64,000 bases of DNA, taken from positions 14,805,667-14,869,666 of the forward strand of contig CP154954.1 of NCBI GenBank assembly GCA_039621445.1, written 5' to 3'. This document shows, piece by piece, positions 1 to 10,298 of this stretch. The translations under genes and the position numbers were made by a program. The stretch comes from Euglena gracilis. Its lineage: Eukaryota > Euglenida > Euglenophyceae > Euglenales. The first letter of the stretch is position 1. The number at the start of each line of letters is the position of its first letter. A model generated the notes under the pieces. That model saw nothing but the letters and a program-made list of their open reading frames with translations. It was not told where the DNA came from and did no database searches.

Positions 1-678
1 TTGGCTGTTTGGAGGCACCATTGGCCGAGTCGGCCCAGCCAGGGCAGACTGGGGCCAACCATGGCGGATTTCTCAGGTGGGGTTGAGACCAGGGCCAGCC
101 GGGGGGGGGGGGGGGCCGCCGCCAACCACGTGCACCACGTGTGGCACCGTGTGCACCGCGTGACGCAGTGTGCACCATGTGGGAAATTTCACTCATTTCC
201 AACATCGCTCAAACTTTTTTCCCACTTTGGCCACCTTTGGCTGCTTTTAACCTCCTTTTTCATTCTTCGGCTACTTGTTGCCAATTTTTTTTCCTTTTTT
301 TGTTTTGTTTCCCATTTGAACCATTTTTGATGCTGTTGTTGGTCATTTTTGGCCGCTGATTTGCAATTTTGACAATGTCTCAATTTTGAGTCTTTTTAGC
401 CATTGCTTTGCCTGTTGTGGTGGTTGCAGATCTGGTGGGGCGTCGTGGTGCAGCACCATGCATTCCACGCGGTGCCGCGAAACATGTGATGCACGCGTTG
501 CGGAAGCATCCCCAGCGCCGAATGAAATTTGAATTTGAAATTTGAAAAATGAAATTTGTCGACCAACTTATTGGAAGTGAGTGCAAAGCATTCTGCCCTG
601 TTCCCTCTCCCTCTCCTCATTCTCTGGTTTGTAATCAGGAAGAGCCACAGGGCGATGCAATTTCCACAGACAATTTGT
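1..678. other. Unique left flank, no gene seen
   Basis: This stretch precedes the left breakpoint of the large duplication and has no counterpart before copy B. It holds a G run near 100-115 and GCACC/CACGTG-rich sequence at 120-180. At 440-505 is a partly inverted stretch with the same GCACCGCG flavour, ending near 503-514 in GAAGCATCCCCA. That end resembles the terminus of the 1-kb TIR element at 20,779. The remainder is T-rich. Open frames here are short and unlike proteins. Confidence 0.5.
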
Positions 679-1004
679 CCGGTGTCAAGAAGATGTGACG
701 AGGAAAATGCATCATGATGTAAAAAAGGCAGCTTTTTGGGACTTCGCCTACTTCCATTCTGACCAATTTCTTTCAGCAACCAAAAAAAAGGAAGTATGGC
801 CAACGAAACTGAATTTATCTGAGTGTCATGCAGAGAGCATATTTTTTTTTGCGCTTTGAAGCAGGGGTTATCTTTAAGCCGAACCAATTCGAATCTATTC
901 GTGGGGGGTCCAGCATCCTTTCCACAGCCTTTCTACATTTGCCCCTCCCCGGCTGGGCAGCAGACCTCCCTTTTGTTTGGAGCTTTGGTTGTTATTTGAT
1001 TGAA

Positions 1005-1077
1005 ATGGTGCAATTTGCATGTGATTTGATGGTCCAATTTGCATGTGGTTTGATGGTGCAATTTGCATGTGATTTGT
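1005..1077 (+). repeat. 24-bp tandem array, about 3 units (copy A)
   Basis: About three head-to-tail 24-bp units are present, each containing the octamer ATTTGCAT followed by GTGATTTGATGG. The unit is a multiple of three and lacks stops, so it reads as the octapeptide MVQFACDL repeated. Copy B has about ten units at the same place, so the array has changed length since the duplication. Confidence 0.9.
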
Positions 1078-1082
1078 GAACC

Positions 1083-1202
1083 ATGAAGGTAGTGCCGGAA
1101 GCCATTGTTGGTGGTAAAAGAGTGTTAATGGAGTGGGAGCACAAGAGCTCCAAGATTGGAATTGCGTGTGATTGCTCAGACGGATCAAGTTGCGAAGGAT
1201 AG
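1083..1202 (+). CDS. Small ORF (39 codons) after the 24-bp array, unknown
   Basis: An ATG frame of 39 codons directly follows the tandem array and ends with TAG. Its sequence is mixed and protein-like, ending in an acidic, Cys-containing stretch (ACDCSDGSSCEG). The same frame is open in copy B (37,847-37,966) with only two residue changes (V/A and H/R). There is no domain I recognise. It may be an exon remnant, because another short protein-like frame (GLGDALAVEEKKAFEG, about 1,305-1,365) follows. It could equally be chance. Confidence 0.2.
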   Translation: MKVVPEAIVGGKRVLMEWEHKSSKIGIACDCSDGSSCEG

Positions 1203-1376
1203 TGAAGGAAAATAGTGAAATTGTTTTCAAATTGAAATGGATAAATTCCTTGAAAGTTGGAAAAAAATGGCTCACCGTGGCAAAACGGCAAAGTGACTAA
1301 AACTGGGCTTGGGGATGCATTGGCTGTTGAAGAGAAGAAAGCTTTCGAAGGCAATGTAGCTGCTTAATTGAATGAA

Positions 1377-2843
1377 ATGCATCTTCTTTGCTTTAAATAT
1401 TTTTTCCAGAGATTCTCACATGAAAATATTACAGTTGAGATTGCTGTTATTGAAGCTCCAGAGGGGTGGGTCCTAATCAGCTGTTGGATTGAACCGGCTT
1501 GGCACCCGAAAGCGGCAAAAAAATGCCCAAACCCACCTGCCTTGGGTTTTTTTTTCAGCCAGTTTATTGAGGTGAAAACCCCAAAAACTATCAAATTTTG
1601 GAAAATGGCCATTTTTGACCATTTTGGACCCCTTGTCATCAACCTTTTTTTCGGTCCAGGCTGGTTTCACTGTCCTGCTGAGATTTTATTGTCACTCACC
1701 GGCTGGCAGGTGTTAGTTGGCAATTTGTTCAACCCAAGACAACCGATCCCACAAGAATACCTCCCTCTTCGACCTGAATGAGACGAAGACGGAAAACGGA
1801 AATACGTGAAGCGCCTGTTCGGCAAAACCCTCCGAAGAGAGATCTTTGCCTCATTATTCAAGGGCAAACGTGCAAATAAGGATGTGTTAGCCATCCCGAT
1901 ACTGGACTGACTTCCTGGTGGATCGGGAGGAAACAAATTTATCGGATGGCAAAACTTTCGCCTAGGACCCCGTACAAAATTTCCTGAACTTAAACCGGTG
2001 GAGTCCGAAGCAGCGCCGTCTGCAACTGAACAGGAACCCACAACAGTTGCGTCATCCACAACGACAACAGCCAAAAGAGCAGCGAAGTCTGCAACCAAAC
2101 GTTCGGAAGAACGTTTGCTACAACCTCCATCTACACCTACAATGCCTGCGGAACATACCCCCGTACATTCTTCAGACTCGTCGTCCGTTTCGTCCTCTGG
2201 GTCCTCCGGAGTGAGGAAATGGAAGAAGGGACAGACAATGAACACAGCACACGCTTCGTCTCCTCTGCCACCATAAGTTCCCCGTGGATTTCTGGGGCTT
2301 TGGAGTGCGCGGTCTGACGCATTCCAAATAATAATCCAAAATGTGGCCGGATTCATCGTAAGGCCTTCCCCCTCAAGCATCCTCCCAGGAATCCGACACG
2401 TAGGGAGAGGCTCCTTGATGACCTGTGGAGACATCGAACCCAACCCCGGACCAGCGGACCACCACATGGTCGACCTGGCACACGGCGCAGCCACCGAGAC
2501 GCCGCAGCGGTCATCGACCCAGCAGGTCAAGAGGTCAACCTGCGTCTCATCCAGGATTCCATCATCGTCGGCCCTCCTCGATGCCCCATTTAGGACATTC
2601 TACAAGACCGCATTCATACAGTGCGCCATGTAACCTGCCAAATGTCAGCAAGGGGTATCGGACACTCTGGCCGACTTGACCACACACTACGCCACAACCC
2701 CAAACGACTCCAACCTCTTTGCGATTCTCGCATTCCCCAAGCTGGTCCTAAGAACCCGGCGTCCCAAACGCCGGTTTTACCACAAAAAGGGGGGGCGGAC
2801 GCCGGTTCAGGACAGAACCAGCGTCCGACCCCCCTTTGTTTAA
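1377..2843 (+). pseudogene. Decayed retroelement-like ORF with 2A motif (copy A)
   Basis: One plus-strand frame runs from about 1,377 to 2,490, broken by TGA 1,779-1,781, TGA 1,908-1,910 and TAA 2,274-2,276. In order it shows a hydrophobic N-terminal part, a basic segment around 1,790-1,905 (KRKYVKRLFGKTLRREIF), a Ser/Thr/Pro-rich linker at 1,998-2,276, and the 2A motif GDIEPNPGP at 2,427-2,453. Relative to copy B, A has lost one C near 2,491 and gained a TAG near 2,593. After a further frame change near 2,630, protein-like sequence resumes (SDTLADLTTH, then NLFAILAFPKLVLRTRRPKR) up to TAA 2,841-2,843. That last block resembles the region just before the reverse transcriptase in some non-LTR-type ORFs. 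No catalytic RT motifs follow. The family assignment is inference, and the gene is clearly dead in this copy. Confidence 0.5.
2430..2453 (+). other. 2A-like ribosome-skipping motif DIEPNPGP (copy A)
   Basis: The codons read D-I-E-P-N-P-G-P, preceded by SLMTCG. This fits the D-x-E-x-N-P-G-P consensus at which 2A peptides make ribosomes skip the G-P bond. In non-LTR retrotransposons such motifs sit at the N-terminal side of the ORF. The match is complete, but the surrounding frame is damaged in A. Confidence 0.8.
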
Positions 2844-2885
2844 AGCGGCGTTTTAGAGACGCCGGTTCAGGACAGAACCGGCGTC
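2753..2885 (+). repeat. Three successive hairpins sharing GACGCCGGTTC arms
   Basis: Three hairpins lie at 2,753-2,777, 2,798-2,825 and 2,858-2,885. The third has a perfect 11-bp stem (GACGCCGGTTC / GAACCGGCGTC) and a 6-nt loop AGGACA. The second has the same stem with one mismatch, and the first is shorter. They overlap the 3' end of the 2A-containing pseudogene and are conserved in copy B. Confidence 0.8.
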
Positions 2886-3196
2886 CCCAACCTTTGGTCA
2901 AAAGGCACTCCCAGGACCAATCTCCGACCACTGATCTGAAATATCACGCTATTTTGAATTTTGCCAAATTCCGACGATCGCGAGCGTATATCTGGCTGTG
3001 TCAATCGTCCAGGTACAAAGTCACACCTCAATTGAAAGCTCTTTTCATCAGACGACTAGCGATCACCACCAAATTCAGCCACACCGCTACCCTCACCCCC
3101 CCCCTATTTGGCTAATGGCCGGGCCAATATTTTTTTGTTTGTTTTGCCAAAGTGCGGCATTATCGTCAACGGGCATGTTTTCCTCTTGCGATGTGT

Positions 3197-3988
3197 CAGA
3201 CGTTGTATCGAGTTCTACCTCGAAGGGTAGATGTGACCCGGCTTTTCCCGGTCACATCAGTGTAAGTTGGCGCTGGTGTGGTAGCAGCTGAGGTCTTCGC
3301 CCGCTTTCCTGATTTGTTACCACTCCCAGGTGCAGGTGGTTTTGGCTCGTTGTGTCGTTCAGCAGGTTTGCATGGGTCTGCAGGCTGCGGTTTAGGCTTA
3401 GGTTTACTGCCTTTTTCTTTCCTTTTCTTTCTGTGGCGGAAAGGGGCGCTCTGCAGGGGACTTTGAAGCAGGTTTTTTTGTGTAGTGGGTAGGTGGTACC
3501 TCAGGTGCCGGCCGTACCACCTGTTCAGGTGTGTGTGTGTACCACTACGGGTGTTGTGTCGTGTGGCGTGGCGTTGTTTCGACCGTAGTCGATTCGGTCG
3601 TTGTCACCACTTCGGGTGTTTGGACAGTGGTTTGTACAACAGGAGTAGAGCTGGCCGCGTCTGCTGCCAGTTCTGCAGTCGTTGCCGGTACTTCTTGTGT
3701 GGGTTGTTGTTCGCCACGTGTCACGGGGATTTCACGTTGAGGAGGAGGAAGACCTCGATCTGTGGAGAATCAGTATGTCTCGCTGCCTCTGATGCGTCCT
3801 GCTGCCCTTCGCGTGGTAGGTCGTCATGGGTTTCCCCGCTGGAAACGTGTCTCCCGTGTTCGTTTTGTAGTTTTGCAGGCACTTTCGTCAGTGAGCGTCA
3901 GGTTCCGCACTGGTAATGGGGGTTTGTGGGTGTAGCAGGCAGCCCGCATTGTGGGTTCTGCGTTCCAGACTCCGCAGACGCCCAACAA
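3197..3988 (-). pseudogene. Pro/Thr-rich minus-strand pseudogene remnant (copy A)
   Basis: Read on the minus strand, this is the counterpart of B 39,838-40,812. It shows a Pro/Thr/Val-rich tract followed by a Lys/Pro-rich basic tract, split over frames by small indels. The frame is more broken than in B, and the upstream half (B 40,813-41,400) is missing here, replaced by unrelated sequence. It faces the 2A pseudogene tail to tail. Function is unknown; low-complexity composition alone does not identify a family. Confidence 0.35.
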
Positions 3989-4494
3989 AATTGTGTTGGG
4001 ATTGTCGTGGGGGCCGTGGTTTTGAGAATGTCCGTTTGTTTTGTTCACACTTGGTAATTTGGTGTTTTTGTATCGTTTTTGTGTGTCCATTTTGGAAGTG
4101 GGTCCGTGTCTCTATGTCGTGGTTTTGGGGTTGCATCATTATTGTAATCATGGTTCCGTGTGGTAACATGCATTTTGTGGTCTGGCCTGGGCAAAAGGGA
4201 GAGGATTTTGTAGCTCAGTTGTACAAAAAATGTCTGGTGTCTGTTGCTGGTCAAGAAAATGACATTGTTTTGTCCTGTCGTATTTATTTCTGACAATCTG
4301 AAATCCAGTGTTCTTGTCTCAGATGTCCGTCAAAACAGTTGTTCTGTAAGGTGTAAGTCCCACCACAGCAGCACGAGATGCGGGCCGACACCGACAACAC
4401 ACAGTCTCCTCGTGAACCATCCGAAGTGCATGGAAAAATGGATTAGAAAAAAAACGGGAGCATGTCCGTCTGGAATGGGTGAGCCAGGTTCACG
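3989..4494. other. Copy-A-specific replacement block, no gene seen
   Basis: GT-rich sequence here has no equivalent in copy B, where the minus-strand pseudogene continues instead. It includes a tRNA A-box look-alike at about 4,210 that lacks any partner B box. I see no supported gene. Confidence 0.5.
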
Positions 4495-5190
4495 AGTGGG
4501 GCTGAAGACATCGAAATTGCCTCGCAATTGAATATCGAATTTCTCAAGACATTGTAAAATGTGCAATGGTGAAAAAATTCCCAGCTTTGATGGGAAAAAA
4601 TGTGAATGTCACAAACACATTGTGTGTTTTTTTTGTTGTGTGTTTGAAATACCCTCCTCAGCCATGGTCAATCATTTGTGGTCATGGCTAGCACCATTGA
4701 AACCCAACGGGGGCAAGCCCAACAACAACGAAGACTCCTCGGACACATCTGCCACAATCCCCTCGAAGTTATGGAAATCGGATACGCCAGACAAAACCAC
4801 CGACAAATGCTTCTGCACGTGCAGACATTCCAATGGAGAGCATGGGTATGCTATGCATTAGAAGTCTGAAAAACGGTGGTGGCTCGCTGGATCCTAGGGG
4901 GTGGGTCCAGCTTTAGAATTTCCCTGGGATGGGGTACAGGTGTACGATGTGGCTGAAGACATCAAAAATTCAAAGCAATTGAATTATCGAATATTCAAGT
5001 ATTGTGTGTAAAAAGTATGGCATATAAGTGTGACAAAAATTCCCAGAGCTCTGATGGCCAAAAAAGGGATGTGAATGTCACAAACATCATTGTGTGTTTT
5101 TAAATCATGGTTGTTTTGTTTTGAAATACCCTCCTCAACCTCCGGCCAATTATGTGGCCATGGCTAGGGCACCAAATTGAAACCAGCTAT
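4495..5190 (+). repeat. Diverged tandem duplication, two units (copy A)
   Basis: Unit 1 (about 4,495-4,705) and unit 2 (about 4,936-5,190) share the series GGGGCTGAAGACATC or GTGGCTGAAGACATC, then AAAATTCCCAG, GATGTGAATGTCACAAACA, TTTGAAATACCCTCCTCA and GGCCATGGCTAG. Copy B has only the second unit (about 41,620-41,860). Between the two units lies the sequence AACAACAACGAAGACTCCTC, which is also present in B. The extra unit therefore accompanies the block replacement specific to A. Confidence 0.75.
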
Positions 5191-6115
5191 TAGGAGCCCT
5201 GCAAGGGACCACATGTGCACAGTTGCCTGGGGCTGCTGAAGCTCTTACAATCCCATCACCGCCATTTGGCCATCCAAGTCGGCAGGGCTTTTGCAGATTG
5301 CTAAGGTGCATTTACTATCATTGGAACTCCAAGCCTCCAAGCCAACCTTTAAAGCAATTTTATGACTTCATAATTCTTCTTTTCCTGATAAGAAGTCCAA
5401 TCCGTCTGTGACCTAATTTCCCCCTCATTTTTTGGATCTTTCATGCCATACAGGGCCCTTAGTTTCAAAGGTACCAACTCTCTCCTGTTTTTGTTTTCCC
5501 CAGTTTGTTTGATCCCGGTTTGTGTGACCGAGCACTTTTGCAACTTTTTGATCCACCTACCGTTTGCGAAGAAAAAACCGTTGCGCCCCCCCCCCGCTTT
5601 TTTGGGTTGTTTTCCCCCCCCCCCCCCCCCTTCTTGTCGTACGACCACCCATCATTTACAACCACGCCCCGGTCACAGGTTGCAGATTTAGAAAATTTTA
5701 ACACCACTTTACCTGCGGCCACCCCCTCATTTACGACCGCCCCCCGGTCACCGGTTGCAGGTTACGGGGGTGTTACGACCCCCCCCCCCCCGGACAAGGG
5801 GGGGCGGGTAATACCGTGCCTCGTTGTTTGTTTGTTTTTTCTTTATCTTTTTTACAGCATTTCGCCACGCAAAAATGGATTACAACAAAGTGCAAAACGT
5901 TCCATGAATTCCCATGAGTCAAAGCGCGTCCATTTTATTGTTCCAAAAAGTCAAGGGCTCTTCAAGGACAAAACGACATCCCCACCGACATCTCTTTTCA
6001 TGTCCGTCAGCCCCGGGCTCCATTCCCTGCCTGATATTTTCCACTGCAGTGCAGGGTTCGCCTGTAATGTAGCAGAGTTTTTATGAGGATCTCCCTCTCT
6101 CTCCCCCTCTCTGTC
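5191..6115. other. Non-coding stretch with C-runs and a two-unit repeat
   Basis: There are poly-C tracts at 5,587-5,640 and 5,779-5,792. A diverged two-unit repeat of TCATTTACRACC...CGGTCAC.GGTTGCAG lies at about 5,651-5,685 and 5,729-5,763. The same sequence occurs in copy B at about 41,862-42,770. No open frame here looks protein-like. Confidence 0.5.
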
Positions 6116-6118
6116 TCG

Positions 6119-6122
6119 CTGT

Positions 6123-6168
<46 letters not shown>

Positions 6169-6350
6169 GCGTGCGTGTGTGTGTGTGTTGTGTGTGTTTT
6201 GCAAGTGTGTGTGTGTGCGTGCGTGCGTGCGTGTGTGTGTGCGTGCGTGCGTGCATGCGTGTGTTTGTGTGTGTGTGTGTGTCTCTGTGTGTGTGTGTGA
6301 GAGCGTGTGTGTGTGTGTGTGTGTGCGTGTGTGTGTGAGTGTGCGTGAAC
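6119..6350. repeat. (GT)n microsatellite with GCGT/GCAT variants (copy A)
   Basis: This is an imperfect GT/GC alternating tract of about 230 bp, interrupted by TTGTGTGTGTTTTGCAAG and CTCTGTG. Alternating purine-pyrimidine sequence of this length can adopt Z-DNA. The copy B equivalent (about 42,790-43,087) is longer and internally rearranged. Confidence 0.95.
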
Positions 6351-7140
6351 ACCTGTATGTGGACAAGCATAAATCGTTTGGGCGTCCGAAGTCGGGGCAA
6401 AGGGGCTGTTATTCTGGTGTAACCCTGGCCTCGCCTTGCACATCCTGCTCCCTCGAGCCCCGCCAGCGGTCCATTCAGCAGGAACCCTACGCTCACCCCG
6501 GCCGTGACCGCGCCACCCGTGCCACTGCGGTGGTCGTGCCCAGGGTTTTTTTTTTTAGTCGTGGCCCCCGGGGGGGGGGGGGGCGGTGGGCCCGGCCGCG
6601 CCGCCCCCCCCCCAGGGGGTCCTCCCGGAGGGGGGTGGGACATAAACTCCCCCAATCAATAACCCCCCGTTTATTATTTGGACACTCAAAGTTGGGGTCC
6701 AGGGGGGGTTATTATTTTGGGGGGTTTATTATTTGGGCAAAGTTTTCGAAGTCAAAAGTGGACCCAAACTTTTCACTTTTTTGGCTTTCTGGGGCTTTTT
6801 TGAAAAAGAGTACTTTTTTGGCATTATTTGTGCACCACTTTTATCCATTTTGTTGATTTTTGCAACATTTCTGCTATTTTTACTCATTCTTTCCCTTTGC
6901 TTTCACACCTGCGGAGGGGGTTTATTATTTGGGCGGCCGAAGTCGGTCCTCAGGTGGGGTTTATTATTTGGGGAGGGGTTACTTTTCGGCACCTTTGCGC
7001 CGAAAATTTTTGAAGAAGTTCTATTTTTGGCATTTTTCGCAATTTTTTGGTCAATTTTGTGGGTCCCTCCGGGACCCCCAGGGGGGGGGGGTGGGTGGGG
7101 GGATTTCCTCACCCCCCGTTTTTTAAAAAACCCCTGGTCG
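6351..7140. other. Non-coding stretch with repeated TTTATTATTTGGG and a hairpin
   Basis: The motif GGGTTTATTATTTGG recurs near 6,668, 6,722, 6,917 and 6,957. A hairpin at 6,983-7,006 has an 8-bp stem (TTTTCGGC / GCCGAAAA). G and C runs occur at 6,569-6,582, 6,603-6,612 and 7,081-7,090. On the minus strand the motif contains AATAA, so stray poly(A)-like signals are expected. No gene is seen. Confidence 0.5.
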
Positions 7141-7466
7141 TGCCGCTCCATCGATTGCCACCGACTCCGCCTTATCATGAAAAACACACAATTGCCAGAG
7201 TTGTTGTCCAGCAAAAGAAGAGGAAGGGATTATCAATGTTGAGAAATCGAAAGGACACAAAAAATGACGTTTTTCCCTTGCTCTTCCGAGAGTATACCGT
7301 AATGTGTTTGGTCGGGGATTTGAATATAAATTTTCTAAAATGACATGCGTGATACAACAATTGGGTATTTACAATATTGTTTGTGATAGCATATGCCAAT
7401 AGTTGGAGAGAAAATGTTAGACAAGGACCAGTTTTTTTTGAAAATCTCTCAATCAGGTCTTAGGCC

Positions 7467-7778
7467 TTGTTACGACAGTGTGTGTGCCAAACAGATGTGT
7501 GTGTATGCCAAATGTGTGTGCCAAACAATTGTGTGTGCCAAACAGATGCGATTGCCGAATTGCATGCCACGCCACAGATAGCCCCGCTTCTTGAGGAGCC
7601 CCCCCATTTCACAGCAGAACCCTCCGACGAGGGCTGCCCCACTGAATCGTGCGACAACCAAGTTTGCTTCTACGACAATCACGTGGTGAATGGTGCAGTG
7701 TCCCCTGGGAGTGTCTCTCTCTCCCCCCCTCTCCTTTTTCCACAAAAAGTGAGGTTAAGCACAGGGAAGGTCCCTTGA
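7467..7778 (+). CDS. Conserved open frame, possible exon, unknown
   Basis: The frame of 103 codons begins in a short GTGTGCCAAACAGATG repeat and continues as mixed, acidic, Cys-containing sequence (PSDEGCPTESCDNQVCF). It is open over the same length in copy B (44,218-44,529) with very few changes. There is no recognised domain, and the start codon choice is arbitrary. Since both copies are recent, an open frame here is weak evidence of function. Confidence 0.2.
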   Translation: MLRQCVCQTDVCVCQMCVPNNCVCQTDAIAELHATPQIAPLLEEPPHFTAEPSDEGCPTESCDNQVCFYDNHVVNGAVSPGSVSLSPPLLFPQKVRLSTGKVP

Positions 7779-7904
7779 GCTCGTCCCAGGAAGGCTCACA
7801 GGCTCTGGCTGTCTGGGTGCCCGTGGGACGAAGCCCCGGGACCTGTTCCACCCGTTGTGGGGTGGCCGCGGTTACCCACGTATCTCTCTCTTCTATCTCT
7901 TCTA

Positions 7905-8132
<228 letters not shown>

Positions 8133-8295
8133 CTCTATCTCTGGATTTGGGCGCATTTTGGCGCCAGGCAGGTCTTGCCCGGGCTGCCAATTGAGTCTGG
8201 GGACCAACTGCCAAGTTTGCACGTTAATAGTTGCGGCAGGCCATGCACAAAACAGGCTAAAATCCTAAAAGCCTGAAGAGGGGGGGCAAGCAAAT

Positions 8296-8586
8296 TTTCA
8301 TTTAGTGCGCCGCGTAAAATTCTTTTTTTTCTGCTCCGCGTGCGCCGCGGCATTAGAAATTTTGTGACCGCGTGCGCCGCGGAAGGTTTCATTCTGTGCG
8401 CCGCATGTACCGACGGCATAGCCATCCCAATTATCCCCTGCCCGTGCCATAACAAAAGAAGGCATGTGCCGCGGGAACGTCATTGGTGCGCCGTGGGTGT
8501 GTTGTTGGTGCGCCGCGGCAGCTTTTCAGGTGCGTCGCAGGTGTGCCGCGGCAAAAATTCAATTGTTTGCCGCTTGCGCCTCGGAA
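8296..8586. mobile_element. Truncated GTGCGCCGCGG inverted-repeat element (copy A)
   Basis: It begins with TTTCATTTAGTGCGCCGCG (8,296-8,314) and contains about eight irregularly spaced GTGCGCCGCGG-like motifs. In copy B the same element ends with the exact reverse complement of this terminus (45,411-45,429). In A that end and a further roughly 280 bp are deleted and replaced by a short GGTAAA repeat. I see no target duplication. Confidence 0.55.
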
Positions 8587-8814
8587 AGGTAAAGGTAAAA
8601 AAAGGTAAAGGGGATGCCCACCCCGTCCCGCACACAGCGGGCAGGTCCGAAGACCTGGGCGGCTTCGGAACCAGCCGGGCCATCCTTCTCAATCCACCAA
8701 AGCAAAGCCCGGCAGTCACCCAGTGGTGGTGACTTCCTTGGTTCTGGGCATGCTCTGTGGGTGGGCTAGTCATGGACCGAAAGGGATGGCGACCCCGGGC
8801 CACCCACAGGTGAG

Positions 8815-9344
8815 TCACGTCCCCTTGGGCACCCTGGAGAGCAACTCCGCAGTCACATGGCCCTCGAGTGTGCCCCACACCCGCGGAATGGCCCGTGTGC
8901 TCCAGTTGCCAAGGGGCTTGGGGCCATGGTATGTCCCACTTCGCTTGCTGCTCTGCGGACAGGGTTGGGGGGCACAGGCACCACGCTGCCTGCCGCCCGC
9001 CTGAACATGGTTCGGTCTTGTTCGGGGAGCGTGGCGTGAGTGGTTGAGGCCCTTGGGAGGGGGGGAGGCCCTTGGTGGTGGTGCCTGGAACCAGGGTTGT
9101 CAGCCATGACAGTCACTTTCGTGCCAGTCATGTGTGTGGCGCTCGAGATCCGTGGGGCAGCATTATGGGCTGCGGCGGCTTCTTGCCATTCTTGGATGAT
9201 GCTTCGTTGCTAGGGGCCGCATGATGCCCAGATTTTGTTGTGCAGGTCTGGGTCCCATGACTCGCAGATGGCCCTTCCTCGTCCGGTTTTTTCATAGTCC
9301 GTCAAACCCGCTTTCCACCCCTCGTATTTGATGCGCAGATTCAC
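8815..9344 (-). pseudogene. Minus-strand degraded coding sequence (copy A)
   Basis: This is the counterpart of the 173-residue open frame in B (45,907-46,428). The N-terminal part reads NL.IKYEGWKAGLTDYEKTG and then WDPDLHNKIWASCGP. In A it hits TAG, where B has CAG, and indels follow. The composition is protein-like and rich in Trp, His and charged residues. I recognise no family. It lies in the same minus-strand block as the RT-like segment just upstream of it on that strand, so a common retroelement origin is possible but unproven. Confidence 0.3.
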
Positions 9345-9652
9345 AGATCAGATCGCATAAACCCCGCCACGGTGTGGTTTGGTCTATGGCTTGAGACGTC
9401 CCCCGTGCTGTTCTCAGGCCCGCCTGGGTTCACCGAGGGTGAGATCCTTGGCGGTGTCACCCCCAGTTCAATGCACAGCGTAAATTCCGCCACACGCTGG
9501 CCCAAATGGTGTGGGCCAGCGTTTGCTTCTGATGCTTGGGGCGTCCCCCTCTTTTGGATGTTGCATGGAGACTCGCCCGGGCTCTCCGAGGTCGGGATTC
9601 TTACAGCATCACCCCCGGGTCAAGCCATTGCTGCTTACAGGTTGGGCACACC

Positions 9653-10288
9653 TCACCTCTGGGGCGCCCCCCTCTCCATGCCCCGGCCAGTGGACGGATT
9701 AGGACACTCCCATTTGCGCCGCTTGCGATGGCGCACGTGTGACTCCCGGACGATGATCACCGTGTCCAGGACTCGGGTATGGGAGGCCGCGGTGGGGCAA
9801 GGCGGCGGTGTCATCTCGACCAGCAGGTCGTCGATGCCCCCAGGAAAGGGTGTCAGGTGGCTGAAGACAGTGAGGAAAGCTCCACGGGAGAGGTCATGGG
9901 GAGGGCTGTGGTCCATGGAGCTGGGGGCGTGCGATTGGGGCCATTTCCTTGGAGAACCAGCTGCGAAGCTCACGATCTCGGTGACGTTCCATCGCTAAAA
10001 GAGGAAGCAGCTCCACACGGACTGCACAAGGCGGCGTGAATACCCCCGCCGCCAGATCGCATTACGGAGAACGTTGGCCACGGACTGCTTAAAATACCCC
10101 ATGTGGCTGCAGGCCATCCGGGCGAACTCCAGGCGGCCCATGATGACCCCGCCCAGCTGCTCGGTGGGAGCTGCTCGGCGTCGGTGGCCAGGGGGCAGCG
10201 GACGATGTGGTCGGGGTACTCCTCCTCGCGGTTGTGGATGGTGGTGTGCACCACCCGCTCCCCATTTTGTATGGCATTGTATATACAT
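9653..10288 (-). pseudogene. Possible RT C-terminal segment, broken (copy A)
   Basis: On the minus strand two overlapping frames carry VVHTTIHNREEEYPDHIVRC and, after a frame change, QLGGVIMGRLEFARMACSHM followed by a segment ending RRGYSRRLVQSVW. The spacing of a small-residue/aromatic block followed by 'l...i..RGYs..lv..vw' resembles the region C-terminal to the catalytic core in some reverse transcriptases, including Penelope-like ones. No catalytic FADD/YADD-type motif is visible upstream. Copy A has a TAG where copy B has CAG (FLFQRW). A downstream CPTCKQQW (CxxC) segment lies in another frame. The family call is tentative. Confidence 0.3.
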
Positions 10289-10298
10289 CCTTCAGTCT

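Noticed and set aside
1005-1077. POU/octamer enhancer array
   Set aside because: ATTTGCAT is part of a simple tandem repeat; there is no promoter or gene next to it to regulate.
1998-2276. Independent 92-codon Ser/Thr-rich gene
   Set aside because: It lies in the same frame as the sequence before and after it, separated by single stops, so it is better read as a segment of the decayed 2A-containing ORF.
1777-2276. Stop-codon reassignment to explain TGA and TAA within a continuous frame
   Set aside because: Downstream frameshifts in A and between the 2A region and the LADLTTH block show ordinary pseudogene decay.
6007-6856. Open frames of CVCV / HTHT repeats, up to 257 codons
   Set aside because: Products of the GT microsatellite read in phase; no protein-like sequence outside the repeat.
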